Positions 45,502 to 57,832 of a DNA stretch of 64,000 bases are shown one piece after another. Origin of the DNA: Saxidomus purpurata (Eukaryota > Mollusca > Bivalvia > Venerida > Veneridae); the NCBI GenBank assembly GCA_022818135.1, contig JAFMSR010000008.1, positions 9,711,194 to 9,775,193 on the forward strand, read 5' to 3'. Numbering within the stretch: the first letter of the stretch is position 1; each line of letters opens with the position of its first letter. Made by a program: the position numbers and the translations under genes. The notes beneath the pieces are model-generated. The model worked only from the letters and a program-made list of their open reading frames with translations. It had not been told where the DNA came from and did not search any database.

Positions 45502-45749
45502 TTTATGAAATTTTCAACAGCACATTGAATGTTTACAGTTTCTACTATAGTCCCAGACACAAACATAACATTATTATCTGCCATTCTTATACCAGTGGTC
45601 AATCACCGTAAGGCCCATTTTCACATGACACAGCTCAAATATTCCATCATTCTCAAGTTACATTCATATGTAAAACATTCCTAATGTTATTGAAAAGCAG
45701 CACATGGTCACATGGTCGGAAGCGTGACATTCCGGAATCTACCGATATA

Positions 45750-45885
45750 ACACGGAAATTACCGATTTTTCAGGGTCCGTTTAACTCTAGCATAACCGGG
45801 GAATACACAATCAATACTTCCAATAGCGCCTGGAAATCCCCCAATTTCTCGAAACTTCCTTTGCACCTGAGAACAATTCTGTTAG
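45750..45885 (-). pseudogene. PIF/Harbinger transposase remnant (HARBI1-like)
   Basis: The minus frame reads KFREIGGFPGAIGSIDC. In HARBI1-type DDE nucleases the motif FP(G/N)..G.(I/V)D(C/G)TH carries the first catalytic aspartate, and this is a near match including the D. Immediately after SIDC the expected TH is lost and the frame ends within about 16 codons, so the protein is broken. It supports calling the surrounding TIR-bounded segment Harbinger. Confidence 0.6.
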
Positions 45886-46089
45886 ATTGGAAATATACTG
45901 CTGTTGAAAAGCAACTGCAGCAGAGACACGTCGATTCTGGATTGTGCGATAAACAGAAATACATCTACTTCCTGTTATCAACATCTGGCCAGGAATGCCT
46001 CGGTTTGTAATAACATTTAATTAATTCCAATCTGTCCAAAAATAAATATGACACCATGGGATTAATAAAACTTTTGGAGCGTGGGTTAT

Positions 46090-46125
46090 CCCCTCCCACC
46101 CCCCCCACCCCCCTGCCTACCCCGG
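46090..46125. repeat. C-rich low-complexity tract
   Basis: CCCCTCCCACCCCCCCCACC followed by CCCC; i-motif or G4-prone on the opposite strand. Confidence 0.7.
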
Positions 46126-46649
46126 GTGACAAAATTTTGTCACCAGAGTACATCTAGGGCCATCAATTATACAAATGTATTAAATTTTCGCTAATCAGCT
46201 AATTTTAGCCATGTGATGGAATTCTGGCAGCAGAGACAATCTTGTACAGTCAAAGATAATATATTTATTTTTGTACCTTCTGTGTCGATAACATGTGTAA
46301 TTAATGCAAAATGGGTAAAATGCGAGTTGATAACCTAGGCATATGAGTGAGATCCACATGGCAAACATTTATACACATGTATCTTGTATAATAAAAGGCT
46401 GATATGCGAAAATTTTGAACTTCAAAAATATCGTATTCACAAACAATACTTGAGTGCATCTGAAGTGACCGTGATGGCCACTAAACAAAACCTAACTATT
46501 TGGAGTGAACTCCAGCGAAACTAACCTTTATGAATACCAACTATGACTCACCTGAGCGATCCATGGTACCGTTAGGCAATTACACCTACTTACAACTACT
46601 TAACTCACTGAGGGTTAGTTTGAGTTTCGACTTAGAATACGGGCTTAAG

Positions 46650-48095
46650 ATATTGAACCACCGTGTACCCTCTGTCGGTAGAGTCATTGACCTAACGGCT
46701 TATTGGGAAGAATACATCATGCATTAAACTGATTTACCATCTCCTTCAGGTACTAAAGCTAAAGCCGAACGGATAAAATTTGCAGGTTCAATGGAAAAAG
46801 GAACGACAATTCGCCCTTGTCTAATCTCTTCGTAGATTTTTTGTGTGGACTGTTTGTTACTTAAAGCAGAAGGTTGATTACGAGAAGGGAAATAAGTTGA
46901 CTATTTGGATTATCTGGTATTGGTAGGCTTGTCTGCAGGCTTGTTGACTTTGTAACAATGCCGACCTTTGTAACAATGCCGACCTTTTTCACCTCCGATT
47001 TTTAGGTCAAAGTTGCGACCTTTCTCAAAAGCTCGTTATACATGACCACAAAGGCAAGTCCTGTGACTGACTGTGTAGCCTGAAATTACGATCATAGAAA
47101 TTGAACGTAATCACCCAATACCTTTTCACGCTAAATTATCATTGCCATATACGATAACAAACCTGAAGCCTCTTGCTGATAGTTGACAAGGCGTTCGTAT
47201 AATCCACTGTCATACTGAAAGGTTCCTTTTATCTGCTTTTAAGGTGAGATAATTCTCCAGCAGCCGATAGTTGAAGAGTGCATTCGCAACCTTCATTTCT
47301 TTTTAGCAGGTCGGACATTTTGATAAACTCGTTTTGCCAGATAGTCTGTTGTAGGTTCCCTGGCATAACTGCACGGGTGCATAAATGCTACGGGTTGGTC
47401 CTCCTCTTCGTGGCAGCCGAGGATGTATCAAAATGGTTCTTAAAAGCAAACAATGCGTTTTGTGTGCTTGTATTCTCTTTTTATACTATGCAATAAAACA
47501 GAACACAAAATTTATTTATTCACTCACTGTTTTTCAGCATGGGGTTGTAACAAAGGCAATCAACATACAATTTACTTAGGCCCCGGTACCAGATGTTTAT
47601 ACAATGTGCATACTAGCCTTATACAATCATAATACTACATGTTGTACAATGAAAAAACTACCTTGCATTACATTGCTAATTCTGCATCATTAGGCGGGGG
47701 AGAGGGAATGTTCGTTTTATAACAAACATTAAACTGTCTTTATGATGGTTAACATATTTTAAAAAACAATCGTACATTTAATGAGTAATGTATTGTCTTT
47801 CTTAAATCTGCGGAAAGCCCCTGTTACTAATTTTAGCAATACGATCAGTAAGTAAGATTCATATTGATTTAAGAAGAATGTAAACAGGCTTTATGAATGA
47901 AATTCTATAGTATATAGTTACTCATCTATGATATCATGATAATATCAATTGTTTTGTGTTATTGTGACCTCGTCTACAATTGATTGGGGTATAAATAAAA
48001 ACAAAAGCTGAATTAATGTTAAGTAGATTGACAACACATTGTTCTAATACCCACTGGATTTCTACTTAGACAACTCTGTATTTGACTCTTGAAAA
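46650..48095. other. Intergenic, no gene recognised
   Basis: A GCCGACCTTTGTAACAAT direct duplication sits near 46960-46990. Otherwise AT-rich with no coding or repeat signature I can name. Confidence 0.4.
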
Positions 48096-48356
48096 TAATG
48101 CACCTGTCATTATTTTGCCCGCCCGGGGGGGCGGCGGGCATACACGGGGCTTTAGACAGAACACCATTCCTGACAGGCGGGAATTTGACAAACTTATTGA
48201 ATCCGGGTCCCGGGAAATAGACTTTGGCCGGTTTTTACATCCCGGGAATCGGGAATTTCGACGCCACAAAATAAAAAAGGGGAGTAACCGCGAAAAGTCG
48301 AAAGACGACGGCGATATTTTTATACGTGTTTTTCTAGTAGCAGACAGCGCATGCAG

Positions 48357-48450
48357 CATGATGGATGACCTATTGAATTTTTCTGTCGAGAAAATTGTGG
48401 GATGGGGCGAGAAGATTGCCCCAGAAATAGGAACAATATTCAAAGGTATA
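48357..48450 (+). other. Possible short coding exon inside the TIR element
   Basis: ATGATGGATGACC opens a frame reading DLLNFSVEKIVGWGEKIAPE, IGTIFKG, ending at a plausible donor (AAAG|GTATAC, 48445/48446). Composition is more protein-like than the surroundings, but there is no recognised domain and no partner exon. Treat as speculative. Confidence 0.2.
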
Positions 48451-49886
48451 CAGGGATTGTATTCTCCATTTATTTTCACCTATACCCAGACATAGTATGC
48501 ATGGGGCCGAGCGGTTTTCATGTTTGTCATCTGTTTTCGCGAATTAGACCCATTTATTTTGCGAGTCTGAGAGGCGTCACATGAAACTCACGATATGTCG
48601 TATTAATAATACTAAATCCACAAAAGAACGTTCACTATACCTGTAGAATATAAACGATTACAGCAGAAAACTTCTAAAAATAAGCATTCAGCAAAAAATG
48701 AAAGTAGAATTGGTAATCCTATTTCATTGATTCCCGCTTTGTTAAACGTAAATCAAATATTTCGCAAACACATAGGAGAACCAATCCAACATGTATGATA
48801 TATTCTTAGCGACATGGTTTACTGACATTGTCAGAATGACCTCAATATTAAAGGTACTGTCTCACCTAATTTAAATTTTAAACGCGTACATTCATAGATT
48901 TCTGACACTGTCAAAACAGGTAGATTTCACTCTTATCTTTAAGATCAATCTTAGATGTTTATTGAATATGGCCCCAGAAACTTAAAACTAATCAGGTGTA
49001 TCTTTTTTCCAGAACATATTTTAGCAATGACAAGATATTATACCTAGGTTTCTTTGAGGCCTGCTGCTCTTTTGTGAGCCCGACTGTGAGGGTCCTAATT
49101 TGGCAAAATCTTTCACTGTCAAAATTGTGCTAGTTAAAATCGTTTCAACTAGCAAAATGTCAGACAAATTGACTAGCAAAATGTGGTAAAAATCGGCCGT
49201 CTTACTATTTACAATCTAATTGCAGTCTTTTTTCTTTTCTCAATTAGAGTTCAAATCCGTGAGCAAAATTCAGCTATGAGGCAGAATTTTAACTAAGATT
49301 TTAAAAACGTTACGGGCATTTTCGCTAGTATGCTAGCCCAATTCAATCCCAGGATGTTGCATGATAAATCAGCTTTATTCTTGAATCACGCTTAACTACA
49401 TATATACTGTATATTTCTTAATAAACACCCCTCCCGTAATAAATGCCCCTTCCCCATTTTTAGAGCAAAGGCTTTAGGAAATTTCTAAAAGTGCTTTCGA
49501 TATTCATGTTGTTTCTTTGCAAATTTCCATAAAATAGCTGTTTATCCATGCATTTCATTAAGTGACAAAGACTTAATTTTTACCTCAATTATATCCCTTT
49601 AGATGATGAATTTGAAATCTAGATCATGTTCGAAATTGGGTCATGAGGGGTCAAAAATTAAGTCTCTAGGTCAAATCTTAGAACATTTTTGGTCCAATTT
49701 AAATGAAACTTAATTAAGTTTGAAACCTTAAAGATTATAAAATTCCCTCTATTTCAGGTATAAATGTGGAAGTGTCATGGAAGTGTCCAGGTTTGGCCGC
49801 AGGAGGAGGAAGAATGTCCTTTTTAGTGACTTTTTGTGTTAAATTTATTGTTAAAATAAAATAAGAAGTTTAAGTGTTGTAACTTT

Positions 49887-50480
49887 TTAGCTCACCTGAG
49901 CACGAAGCTATTGTGATCGGTCAATGTCTGTCTTCGCAAGTCTGGTGTCCTCAACTTTTAGTGTTAGCACTCTAAGAGGCCACAGATATGGTTCAATCGT
50001 AATTAAACTTGGTCAGCATGCTTACCATCCCTATAGAAACTGGGTCATGTGGAGTCAGAAACTAAAGAACTGGGTTTATTTTGTAGCTAAACTATTCTAG
50101 GAAAATAAGAGCTTATACGATCAATTGTGCGTCCGTGTCCGCATTGGTTAAAGTTTTTAAAAGTCTTATACATTCTATACTATCAAAGATATTCAACTGA
50201 AACTAGGTACGGGTATTTAGTGGGACTACCACTACCATACTAAGAAGGCCCATAACCCTGGATGCATTTTTTCAGAATTATGCCCCTTATTTACTTGAAA
50301 ATACCCATTTTATAAGTTTCTTCCAAGTCTAACCATTTGAATACTATCAAAGTTATTAAACTGAAATTGATACATATATATATTCATTGGGACTATACCT
50401 ACCTTACTTCAAAGGCCCATTACTCTGGATTCATTATTTTCCTAATGATGTGCCTTTGTACTTATATTTGTTTCATTGTT
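49887..50480 (+). repeat. Bivalve-type dispersed repeat (AGCTCACCTGAGCAC...)
   Basis: It begins AGCTCACCTGAGCACGAAGC. From about 50140 there are two diverged 160-bp tandem units, each with ACTATCAAAG(A/T)TATT(C/A)AACTGAA, GGGACTA and GGCCCAT(A/T)AC(C/T)CTGGAT. A copy of the beginning recurs at 60305. Confidence 0.65.
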
Positions 50481-50700
50481 TTTCTAATAGCAGCTTTATT
50501 TATTGATTGATCTTTTAGATATTTACCCTCTCCCCTACCCCCGGGGCATTTGATGCACCAAGCAGGCTCAAGGGTGGGGATTTAGACAAAAATGGTTGTC
50601 TCTAGGGTGGGGATTTAGACTTCAAACTTTTCAAGATGTCAAATTCCACTGGGTCAGCCCGCCGCCCCCCCGGGCGGGCAAAATAATGACAGGTGCATAA

Positions 50701-51475
50701 TTACAGTGTATTAGATAGTGTCGCCCTGAGACTATTTTGCCACAATTACTTTAATGACATTTCCTATCACTAAGATGTGTCCCGTTCAATCTGCATGTTT
50801 CGATCGGAAGTCTGTGATTTAAATATTTAGACTCAGACTAATTTTCCAGTTAAGGGCTATCCTTAAAAGGCATTTGTTCGACATCTATACGCATTTATTT
50901 GTAGACAATTACATGGCTACTCAAAATAATATCATATATGCATTATGCAAATATGCCTCAGCATATAGCATTATGTAGACAATTACATGGCTACAAATAG
51001 AATGTGATACCACCCTTGCAGCGTAAAGCAAATATGCCTTACGTATATAATCAAATTATTGAGACAATTATATGTCTCTATATATACACTCACTGCAAAA
51101 ATTCACTTATCACTGATAATACGCGTGTACACAAAGTTTAATGAAGCTCATCTGTGTATACAAGAAGCAAAACAAGAAAAACTGTGATACAAGTATCACA
51201 GCGGGCCAACAAACAAAAATCCCATGTAAATATTTTGAAAATTGGTGATAATTGATATTGAGGCATGGCCCCAAAAGAACTCGAGGGAACCAATTCTGGT
51301 TGAACAAGCAAAACCTGACACGACACCACATCTACTGACTGACCTGTAGTATCGAAACTTTACTGTTATCAAATGAATGAAGATTTTTATGATTATTTGG
51401 CGTAAAATATTCTTAAAAATTTAAAAATGATTATTAAAACAGCAGAAAAAAGTTTTAAAAAAAATTGGGCGTTGA
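50701..51475. other. Intergenic, AT-rich
   Basis: ACAATTACATGGCTAC and TATATCA(T/A)A words recur near 50910, 50980 and 51060 (a weak 75-bp period: GTAGACAATTACATGGCTAC, AAATATGCC). No gene. Confidence 0.4.
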
Positions 51476-51477
51476 TG

Positions 51478-51565
51478 GGATTCGAACTCGTGGTTTCTAA
51501 AAGTACATGTACACAAAAATGTTTGCGCTATCGGCTTTATCCATTACACCACGGAGGCAGACTTA
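51478..51565 (-). mobile_element. tRNA-like sequence (tRNA pseudogene or SINE head), minus strand
   Basis: The minus strand reads CTGCCTCCGTGGTGTAATGG, ATAAAGCCGATAGCGCAAAC, ...GAGTTCGAATCCCATCAAC. A box and B box are both good, but the acceptor stem does not pair and the variable region is expanded. No intact tRNA. Confidence 0.6.
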
Positions 51566-51569
51566 TTAA

Positions 51570-54500
51570 CACTGGGAAAAAATAGCTATGACAATATCAT
51601 ATATGTCTAAAAAGGCCATAAAAGAATATTCAGTCGACTCGTTTCGTTTCTATAATGTCAAAGGTTGTGTTAGTTGAAAAAGCAATCATATATCCATTTT
51701 TCTAGGTGTAGATTGCGACTGAAACGTGAAAAGCGCTTTTTTCTTTTTTTACCAGCGTATATTAGATTGCGCCCTCTATGAAACGAACGACAGCTCAATT
51801 ACAAACGTGCTTTTCCAAAAAAATTGACTGTGTCTACAGTTTTCATCTCAGAAGTACCTCAATTTTATAATGAAGAGAGACGCATATGTTCGATCTAGTG
51901 CTTAAGTCTCCATGCATCTTTTACTCACCACGTATTAAATATAGCGGGCCGCTGCTGCGGCCCGCAATAACAACAGGATATGAATAGTCTTCGGAAAAAG
52001 GGGCCGAAAAGAACCAGCGTTAACACATGTTTCCATTTATAGCTTTTGTTCAGGAAATAAGGAAAATGTCTCAACATACCACAATCGTATAACACATACA
52101 AATTTCAATGGGTGTCAAATATGTATCAATATAAATCAAGGGAGGTAACGGCAGTAAACCTAATAAATATGTACTACCCCGGTTGCTCTACCTCTATTCA
52201 CCCTTTTTTCAGGGGAGATAACAACTACAAACATAACCAGATTGTAATTATGTCGGTTACTCGCCCCTTAGTCACATATAACATGTCTATATACAAATGT
52301 TATATACTGCCGAGTGCTGCCAACGCACGACCATTATAATGCAGTTCCGTAAACTTAATTTTGTATTTTATATCAGCAGACAAATGAATGCCATCAGGGC
52401 AAAACCAGTGTCACATGCCTCTGTGTTTCCAAAAATAAAATAGGCAGAACAGCTGTGGCAACCAGATATTCCGTGGCGATATTTGCGTCTGCGTCTGCTA
52501 ACCTGTCATAGTAGTCAGAATATGGTTCAAAGCTACGTTGCATACATTGCAGTATACCCACCTAGTTCACTTGCACATCATCAATTAGGTAGGCTGAATA
52601 ACTAACATTTAATGCAAACTGATTGGCAGAAAATGAAGGATCACAAAGTTCATTTGAACCGATGCCAATCATTACTAATGATGTGCCGGCAGCAAAGAAC
52701 TTGTCTCACGAATGTAAACAGTTAGTAACGAAAGTCCCAAACCCCGAAACCCGTGTAGTTGAAGCGTGTAAAGTCATGCCTAAATTGTGTGTGTGTGTGT
52801 GGGGGGGGGGGGTTGGGGGGCGGGGGGTTGGGGGAGGGTGTATGTACCCGTTTTTATTAATGAACGTAGGCTTCTGACAAAACTGTGCCCATAGTTGTAC
52901 CTCGCTTTACATTATGACAAGTGTGCAACAGAAACTCAAGACATATCATATTCAATACGATACATTTCAAAAATGAAGTTTGATCAAATTACTCAGCTGC
53001 TATACGTCTTTAGCATAGGAACTTCACAAAATTGTTGAAAAAATTATCAACTTCTTGACGTTCTCTTTGTTTACTATGGCTGTTGCGTCCTGGGCGATCA
53101 CGTGCCAAGCACGTGCGTCATCGTTAAAGGAATCGCATGTCTGAAGAAATAGGTTAAGGAGCACTAAATAATTCAATCAGAAGCTCCGAAAAATGATTCA
53201 GGAAAAGCGACTCAACATTATTATCTTCGCCTGAACTGGTAAAAATCAAACCCGGGACCCCTCCCCCCTCCTATCCCGAGGCTGGTTTGAATACTCTGAA
53301 GTTTTCAAGATCATCGTGTCATAGAAATATGGTCAATATTTAATTTAACATGTACCCCTTTTTTATAACCATTCCGTCACTTTTATTGTCTTAATGTTTA
53401 AATGGATTTGTGTTTAAGCATATCGTCTCAAATGTTTATGCTTTGGGTTTCGTAATGATGTTATCATGCTTATTTCTATGATGGTCCAAATATAATACGC
53501 CATATGTATATTCAAACATCTGCACATTAAGACCAAAATCGTAATAACAATAATATTAATCTAGGAGTTTGAAGTGAAGATTATTGCTTCATTATCGTAG
53601 TAACAAAGGATCTTATAAAAGAATAAGAGAAACACGAAGAGTTCTATTATTAGTCACAGACAAACAACATAACTGAAACTCTTCAAAATTATTAAATGAT
53701 CCATGCTAATTTATTACAATATCATTTCTATATTAATTTAACAAAACTATTTATCCAAATAGCCCAAATGTAAACTGAAGTAGAATTAAACTTCTAATAT
53801 ACATAATTAGGAAGAAATATTACATTTCAAAGCAAGTACCGATGGAGCGAACAATCGCGTTATTCAGTATGAAATAAAATCTTGCATTTATTTTTGTGAT
53901 GCGTATTAATCAAATGTTTTCAATCACACGTTCTTTATTGTGCTTGATTTTTAAACTTGTATCCACAATTGAGCTGATGTATTTTTATTGATTCACATAC
54001 ACTACGTCATGTAATCATTAAAAGAACAATAACCAATGTTAAAGTTGTAACGGGCTTGGACGTACGCCAATACTTAAATTAAACCTAACGCACAAGTTTG
54101 TATTGCATTCAAATTTATTTTTGACGTATCTTCTTTAAGATATGACAGATTCAATGATGCGTGATTAAAATCAATACACAATGGTATACACCGAAACTAT
54201 TATATTGTACAAGTTTTCTTACAAAATCCCATTGAAAAAAGTGTCATATGAGGCTTTGTAGACCAGGAACGTAAACATATTTAGTTGAAATCACTGACCA
54301 GTCAGTGTGGTATTAGACAAAAACAAAGTTATTACGGGCATGAAATCCGTCCTGTCCAAGAAAATAAAATTTAATAATGTCTTTCTTAATGAAACTTGTA
54401 TGATTAATTTTTTAGCATTACTGATGGAAATACTTTCAAAGCATTCAAAGAAATTGCGAAGAAAACCTTCAGTTATGGTTAAATTGCGCCCTAGCGTAAA

Positions 54501-55980
54501 CGAAATTGCCTGAGTAATGTTTGAGCCCTAAATGTGGCCTTGCGATTAAGAGTAGTTGGCTGGTTGCTATGCATGACAAAACCTTGTGGTATGGGTAACC
54601 ATTACGTGAAGTTATATAAAACTCGGTCTATACATGTGGTATATACAGACCGGAAACGAAGTTTCGGACGGACGGACGAACAAAACAGTGCGAACCTATA
54701 GTCCCCGAACCGTTTATATTACTGGTAGGCGACTAATAACCAGGAGGAGGTGAGGTTATTTAATTTGTGCAACAATACTAAAATCGGCAAACGGAACACG
54801 AAGGTAAATCGACCAAAATAAAAGTTAACCACTTTAAGTTGTTGTCTTCAATATTTTATTACTCGTGCTTATAACATACGTTTTTCAAACGATACAAATG
54901 TACCACATGTACTGCAGCACATGTTAATGGAAGACAGTAAATGCAGTTTGTACGAGCGTGAATTTAGAAGTTGATATTAAACCCGAATCAAAAACGTTAT
55001 CAAAACAGTGAAAATTGAGAAAACAACCATTATTTATGAAATAGAAACATTAAATACACCGAAATCTGTTTTTGCTGTGTGTACATAATGTTGATATACA
55101 TGTATCATCTTTGTACTTTTTGCACTGTATATATATAAAACAAACGTACAGAAACTACTACATTGTATGTATGCTTTTTATCTGGCCTAAATACGCTTAT
55201 CTGATGATCTTGAGTTGTAAAATTATTGTTTTTCAAACAGATAAAGGCCATTTGAATACGCTTTTAACATAGTCGCGTGCCAGTATTATAACTAAAGTTA
55301 ATATAGCGTGACATAAACACGTTATCCATTGATAAAATAATGAGAAACATTTTCGCGCCACTCATTCTTATACCAATAAACAATTCGTCTACTACATGCT
55401 AAATCATGTAAAATAGATGAAAGAATTTAAACTCTAGACATTTCTTTAAGGTATTTTACCGTGGTGGCTTTTGTCTATTTTGTACCTGCATGTCTCGGTT
55501 ACCTCTCTTTATTGTTAAATTGTAAAAAAAATCTTTGATACATTTACGTTATAAGAACATGCAAAATCCTAGTTACAAGCAAGATTTTAGATGTTGATTT
55601 TATTCAAAAAGTATTTTATATGGTGAATAAATTGTAATATATAAATTATTGTGTAGTTCTTGTCGAGGTTAGCAATCTGACCCCACGTCCAGTACATATT
55701 GTTTTTCGGCATTGGTTCACACGGTACTTTCCCGTCTTTACCATTATATACAGTATCTCTCAGCTTTTACTGTGAGTGCTACGTGGAGGTACGCGCAGTA
55801 ATTAGTATTGAATTATGTTATTGTGTTATTTCAATAATTAAATTATATGTGATATTAAACAGCCCGCATAAATGTATACATTAGATACATTAAAAGATTG
55901 AAATCCGTGACTCTTGTGTCCTGGAGACAAGTAGATATACCCAGAGTACGAATCTAGGGGTTGTAGCCACCGCTTTAAGC
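51570..55980. other. Intergenic, no gene recognised
   Basis: Features seen: a GT/G-rich tract (52785-52850), two CACGTG palindromes close together at about 53099-53118, and GTTTCGGACGGACGGACGAA near 54660, a word common in bivalve repeats. I found no splice-bounded coding exon on either strand. Confidence 0.4.
52785..52850 (+). repeat. (GT)n followed by G-rich quadruplex-prone tract
   Basis: GTGTGTGTGTGTG runs into G12, then TT-separated G6, G6 and G5 runs: at least four G-runs within 50 nt, enough for G-quadruplexes. Confidence 0.8.
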
Positions 55981-55983
55981 GGC

Positions 55984-55984
<1 letters not shown>

Positions 55985-56040
<56 letters not shown>

Positions 56041-56052
56041 TAGAGACACAGA

Positions 56053-56100
<48 letters not shown>

Positions 56101-56131
56101 CACAGAGAGAGACAGTGACAGTGACAGTGAC

Positions 56132-56170
<39 letters not shown>

Positions 56171-57832
56171 CTGACAGAGCGAGTGGGGGCAGTTTTGAAA
56201 TATCTGTGTCTTTACTAAGGAAAGAAACGTCGGATCGAACCCGGGACCCTCTGATCCTGAATATACGATAATTATAATATCTGTGTCTATAAACTACATG
56301 TACACATAAACTATTGGCATTGTCACGCATTTTTGGATTTTTACAGGAATTTTGAACAAACAAGATACGATGTATAGAATTTTGGGTTGCAAAGAAATCT
56401 TGCAGGATTTGCAAATCAACTAAAACAAGTCTCTTACACGAAGACATGACTGTAGAAGAATGTAAATGAAGGATGTATGTGCATGTGCAAGGTAATTTAT
56501 TAAAAATTTATGGAAAACTAACGAAGTTGTAAACAAACTATCTCAATTCGTTCCTAGTGTCTACTAAAAATATATGGTTTGAAGCAGCTATGTTCCGTAG
56601 CAGACGACACTTTGTTTGTCGTCTGGTCAGAATTTAGTATGTCAGTCTGTTGGATCACCATTACAAATAATACATTTGTTTAGATAAATATAAATTGGAA
56701 ATCAGAAGATCCCATTGTAAAAATATAGGTATAAACGGATTAATTGCTGTCGGCGCAACACCCATGATCAGTTAACTTACTAACTGTAAAATATTATTTC
56801 TTTCAATTTTCTTTTTTCAGCTAAATGAACAGCATAATATGAGCCCATGAAAGTATACGCTCGATAGGTTTATAGGGTTGGATGGAAAGCGTGAACGCCG
56901 GCGGACAAAACAAGAAATTGGACAGTGAAACGACGGTTGAAGGAAGAAAAACGGCAAGGCCAGGAATTTCAGGAGAACCTTGTGTTTAGGGAGTTGCCTC
57001 CGGAACGGGAAGTCCTGTGTTCGAATCGCATCCGGACCGAGAGGTGTGCCCTTGAGTAATGACACTGATGTCACACGTGCTTCAGCCCGTCCAGCTGCAA
57101 ATTGGTACCTACGGTGACAATTTTTTTTTAAATGCCTAGATGTTTTAAAATACATTCCATGTGGCTTATGTTTCCTCTCATGATCAGCGATAACATATTT
57201 ACTTAAGATCAATGTTGCTATAATATAAAACTTATAATATTAAAATAAATTTATGACTTTAAAAAATGTTATTTTGTATGTTTAAACAACATCCGGATGT
57301 AAACCATTGCCTGATATTGCAGTTGAAATAACGACGTTGACGTTACATTTTGACGCATAACCTTAACTAAATTTCAAAATTTTAAAAAATCTACTAAGAT
57401 GACTTATTGTTTTTTTTTATATTTTGAACCATCTACACTATGATAGTAATATATTTTAAAAATCAGATGGGGTCAACGGACAAACACGACTACGTTATTA
57501 ACGTCAAAATTGGCGCAATATCATTCGAGTTACCAATAAATGTATTCATTATTTCAAAGCTATGCAAAAAAAGTTAGGCTTAAATGTCTCTAGCGAAATA
57601 AAACTAATCTTTAAGACCTTTTCATAAATACTAGAGATACGAACGTTTGTATGAAAGCGCCTAAAGAAAATGGGTAGACTGCTTCATGACGTCATGACGT
57701 CAACGTCTCGTGTGCGTGTTTCTATCAAATAGCAACACATTAAAGTACATACATCGTAGACTGCATATGCAAAATATGACCGTTTTCTGAGGAGGTTGAA
57801 ATATTCAGACGTAAGGTGTGGATCTACCTTAA
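55985..57832 (-). mobile_element. Dispersed 1.8 kb repeat, copy C (inverted, with internal microsatellite)
   Basis: Full-length reverse complement of copy A (18462-20250). It starts at the right with TTAAGGTAGATCCACACCTT. It passes two back-to-back TGACGTCA octamers (57687-57702), the block mirrored at 19190-19520, and CGGATCGAACCCGGGACCCT (56233), and ends in the GAGA/GACA microsatellite at 55989-56172. Where copy A has only CCGTCTGTCTG, copy C has about 180 bp of simple repeat, so the microsatellite grew from the element's own end. Confidence 0.8.
55989..56172. repeat. (GA)n / (GACA)n microsatellite
   Basis: About 45 bp of (GA), interrupted GAGACA blocks, then (GACAGT)3-4 and (ACAG)10. It opens Arg/Glu/Asp-only and Leu/Ser-only frames on the two strands (55985-56218 and 55890-56447), which are not genes. 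Confidence 0.95.

Larger units (their letters stand above)
42716..46645. mobile_element. Probable decayed PIF/Harbinger DNA transposon (about 3.9 kb)
   Basis: Inverted ends GGCCCGTATTCTAAGTCAGA (left, 42716) and its mirror TTTCGACTTAGAATACGGGC (right, ending near 46644) continue into ACTCAAACT on both sides. The left end is preceded by TTA and the right followed by TAA/TTAA, compatible with a degraded TWA target duplication. A HARBI1-like transposase remnant lies inside on the minus strand (45750-45885). TIRs starting GGCCCG and a TWA target are typical of PIF/Harbinger. The interior is eroded and carries later insertions (the 44896 MITE). Confidence 0.55.
48099..50697. mobile_element. 2.6 kb element with about 40-bp TIRs and TAA target duplication
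   Basis: The left end TGCACCTGTCATTATTTTGC continues CCGCCCGGGGGGGCGGCGGG. The right end is its exact mirror, ending GCAAAATAATGACAGGTGCA at 50697. TAA flanks both sides (48096-48098 and 50698-50700), a 3-bp duplication of PIF/Harbinger type, although the TIR sequence is not one I know. The interior holds GC-rich sequence just inside the TIRs, an open frame at 48082-48495 without a recognised domain, and a CTCACCTGAGCAC repeat (49887-50480). Non-autonomous as far as can be seen. Confidence 0.7.

Noticed and set aside
45684..46010. 108-codon plus-strand frame
   Set aside because: It is the antisense shadow of the Harbinger transposase remnant.
48066..48495. Paired 137-codon frames on both strands as genes
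   Set aside because: They overlap almost completely on opposite strands, begin outside the transposon end and include the GC-rich TIR; only a short inner piece (48357-48450) looks at all protein-like.
55890..56447. 185-codon Leu/Ser-rich minus frame and 77-codon Arg/Glu plus frame
   Set aside because: Both are readings of a GA/GACA microsatellite.
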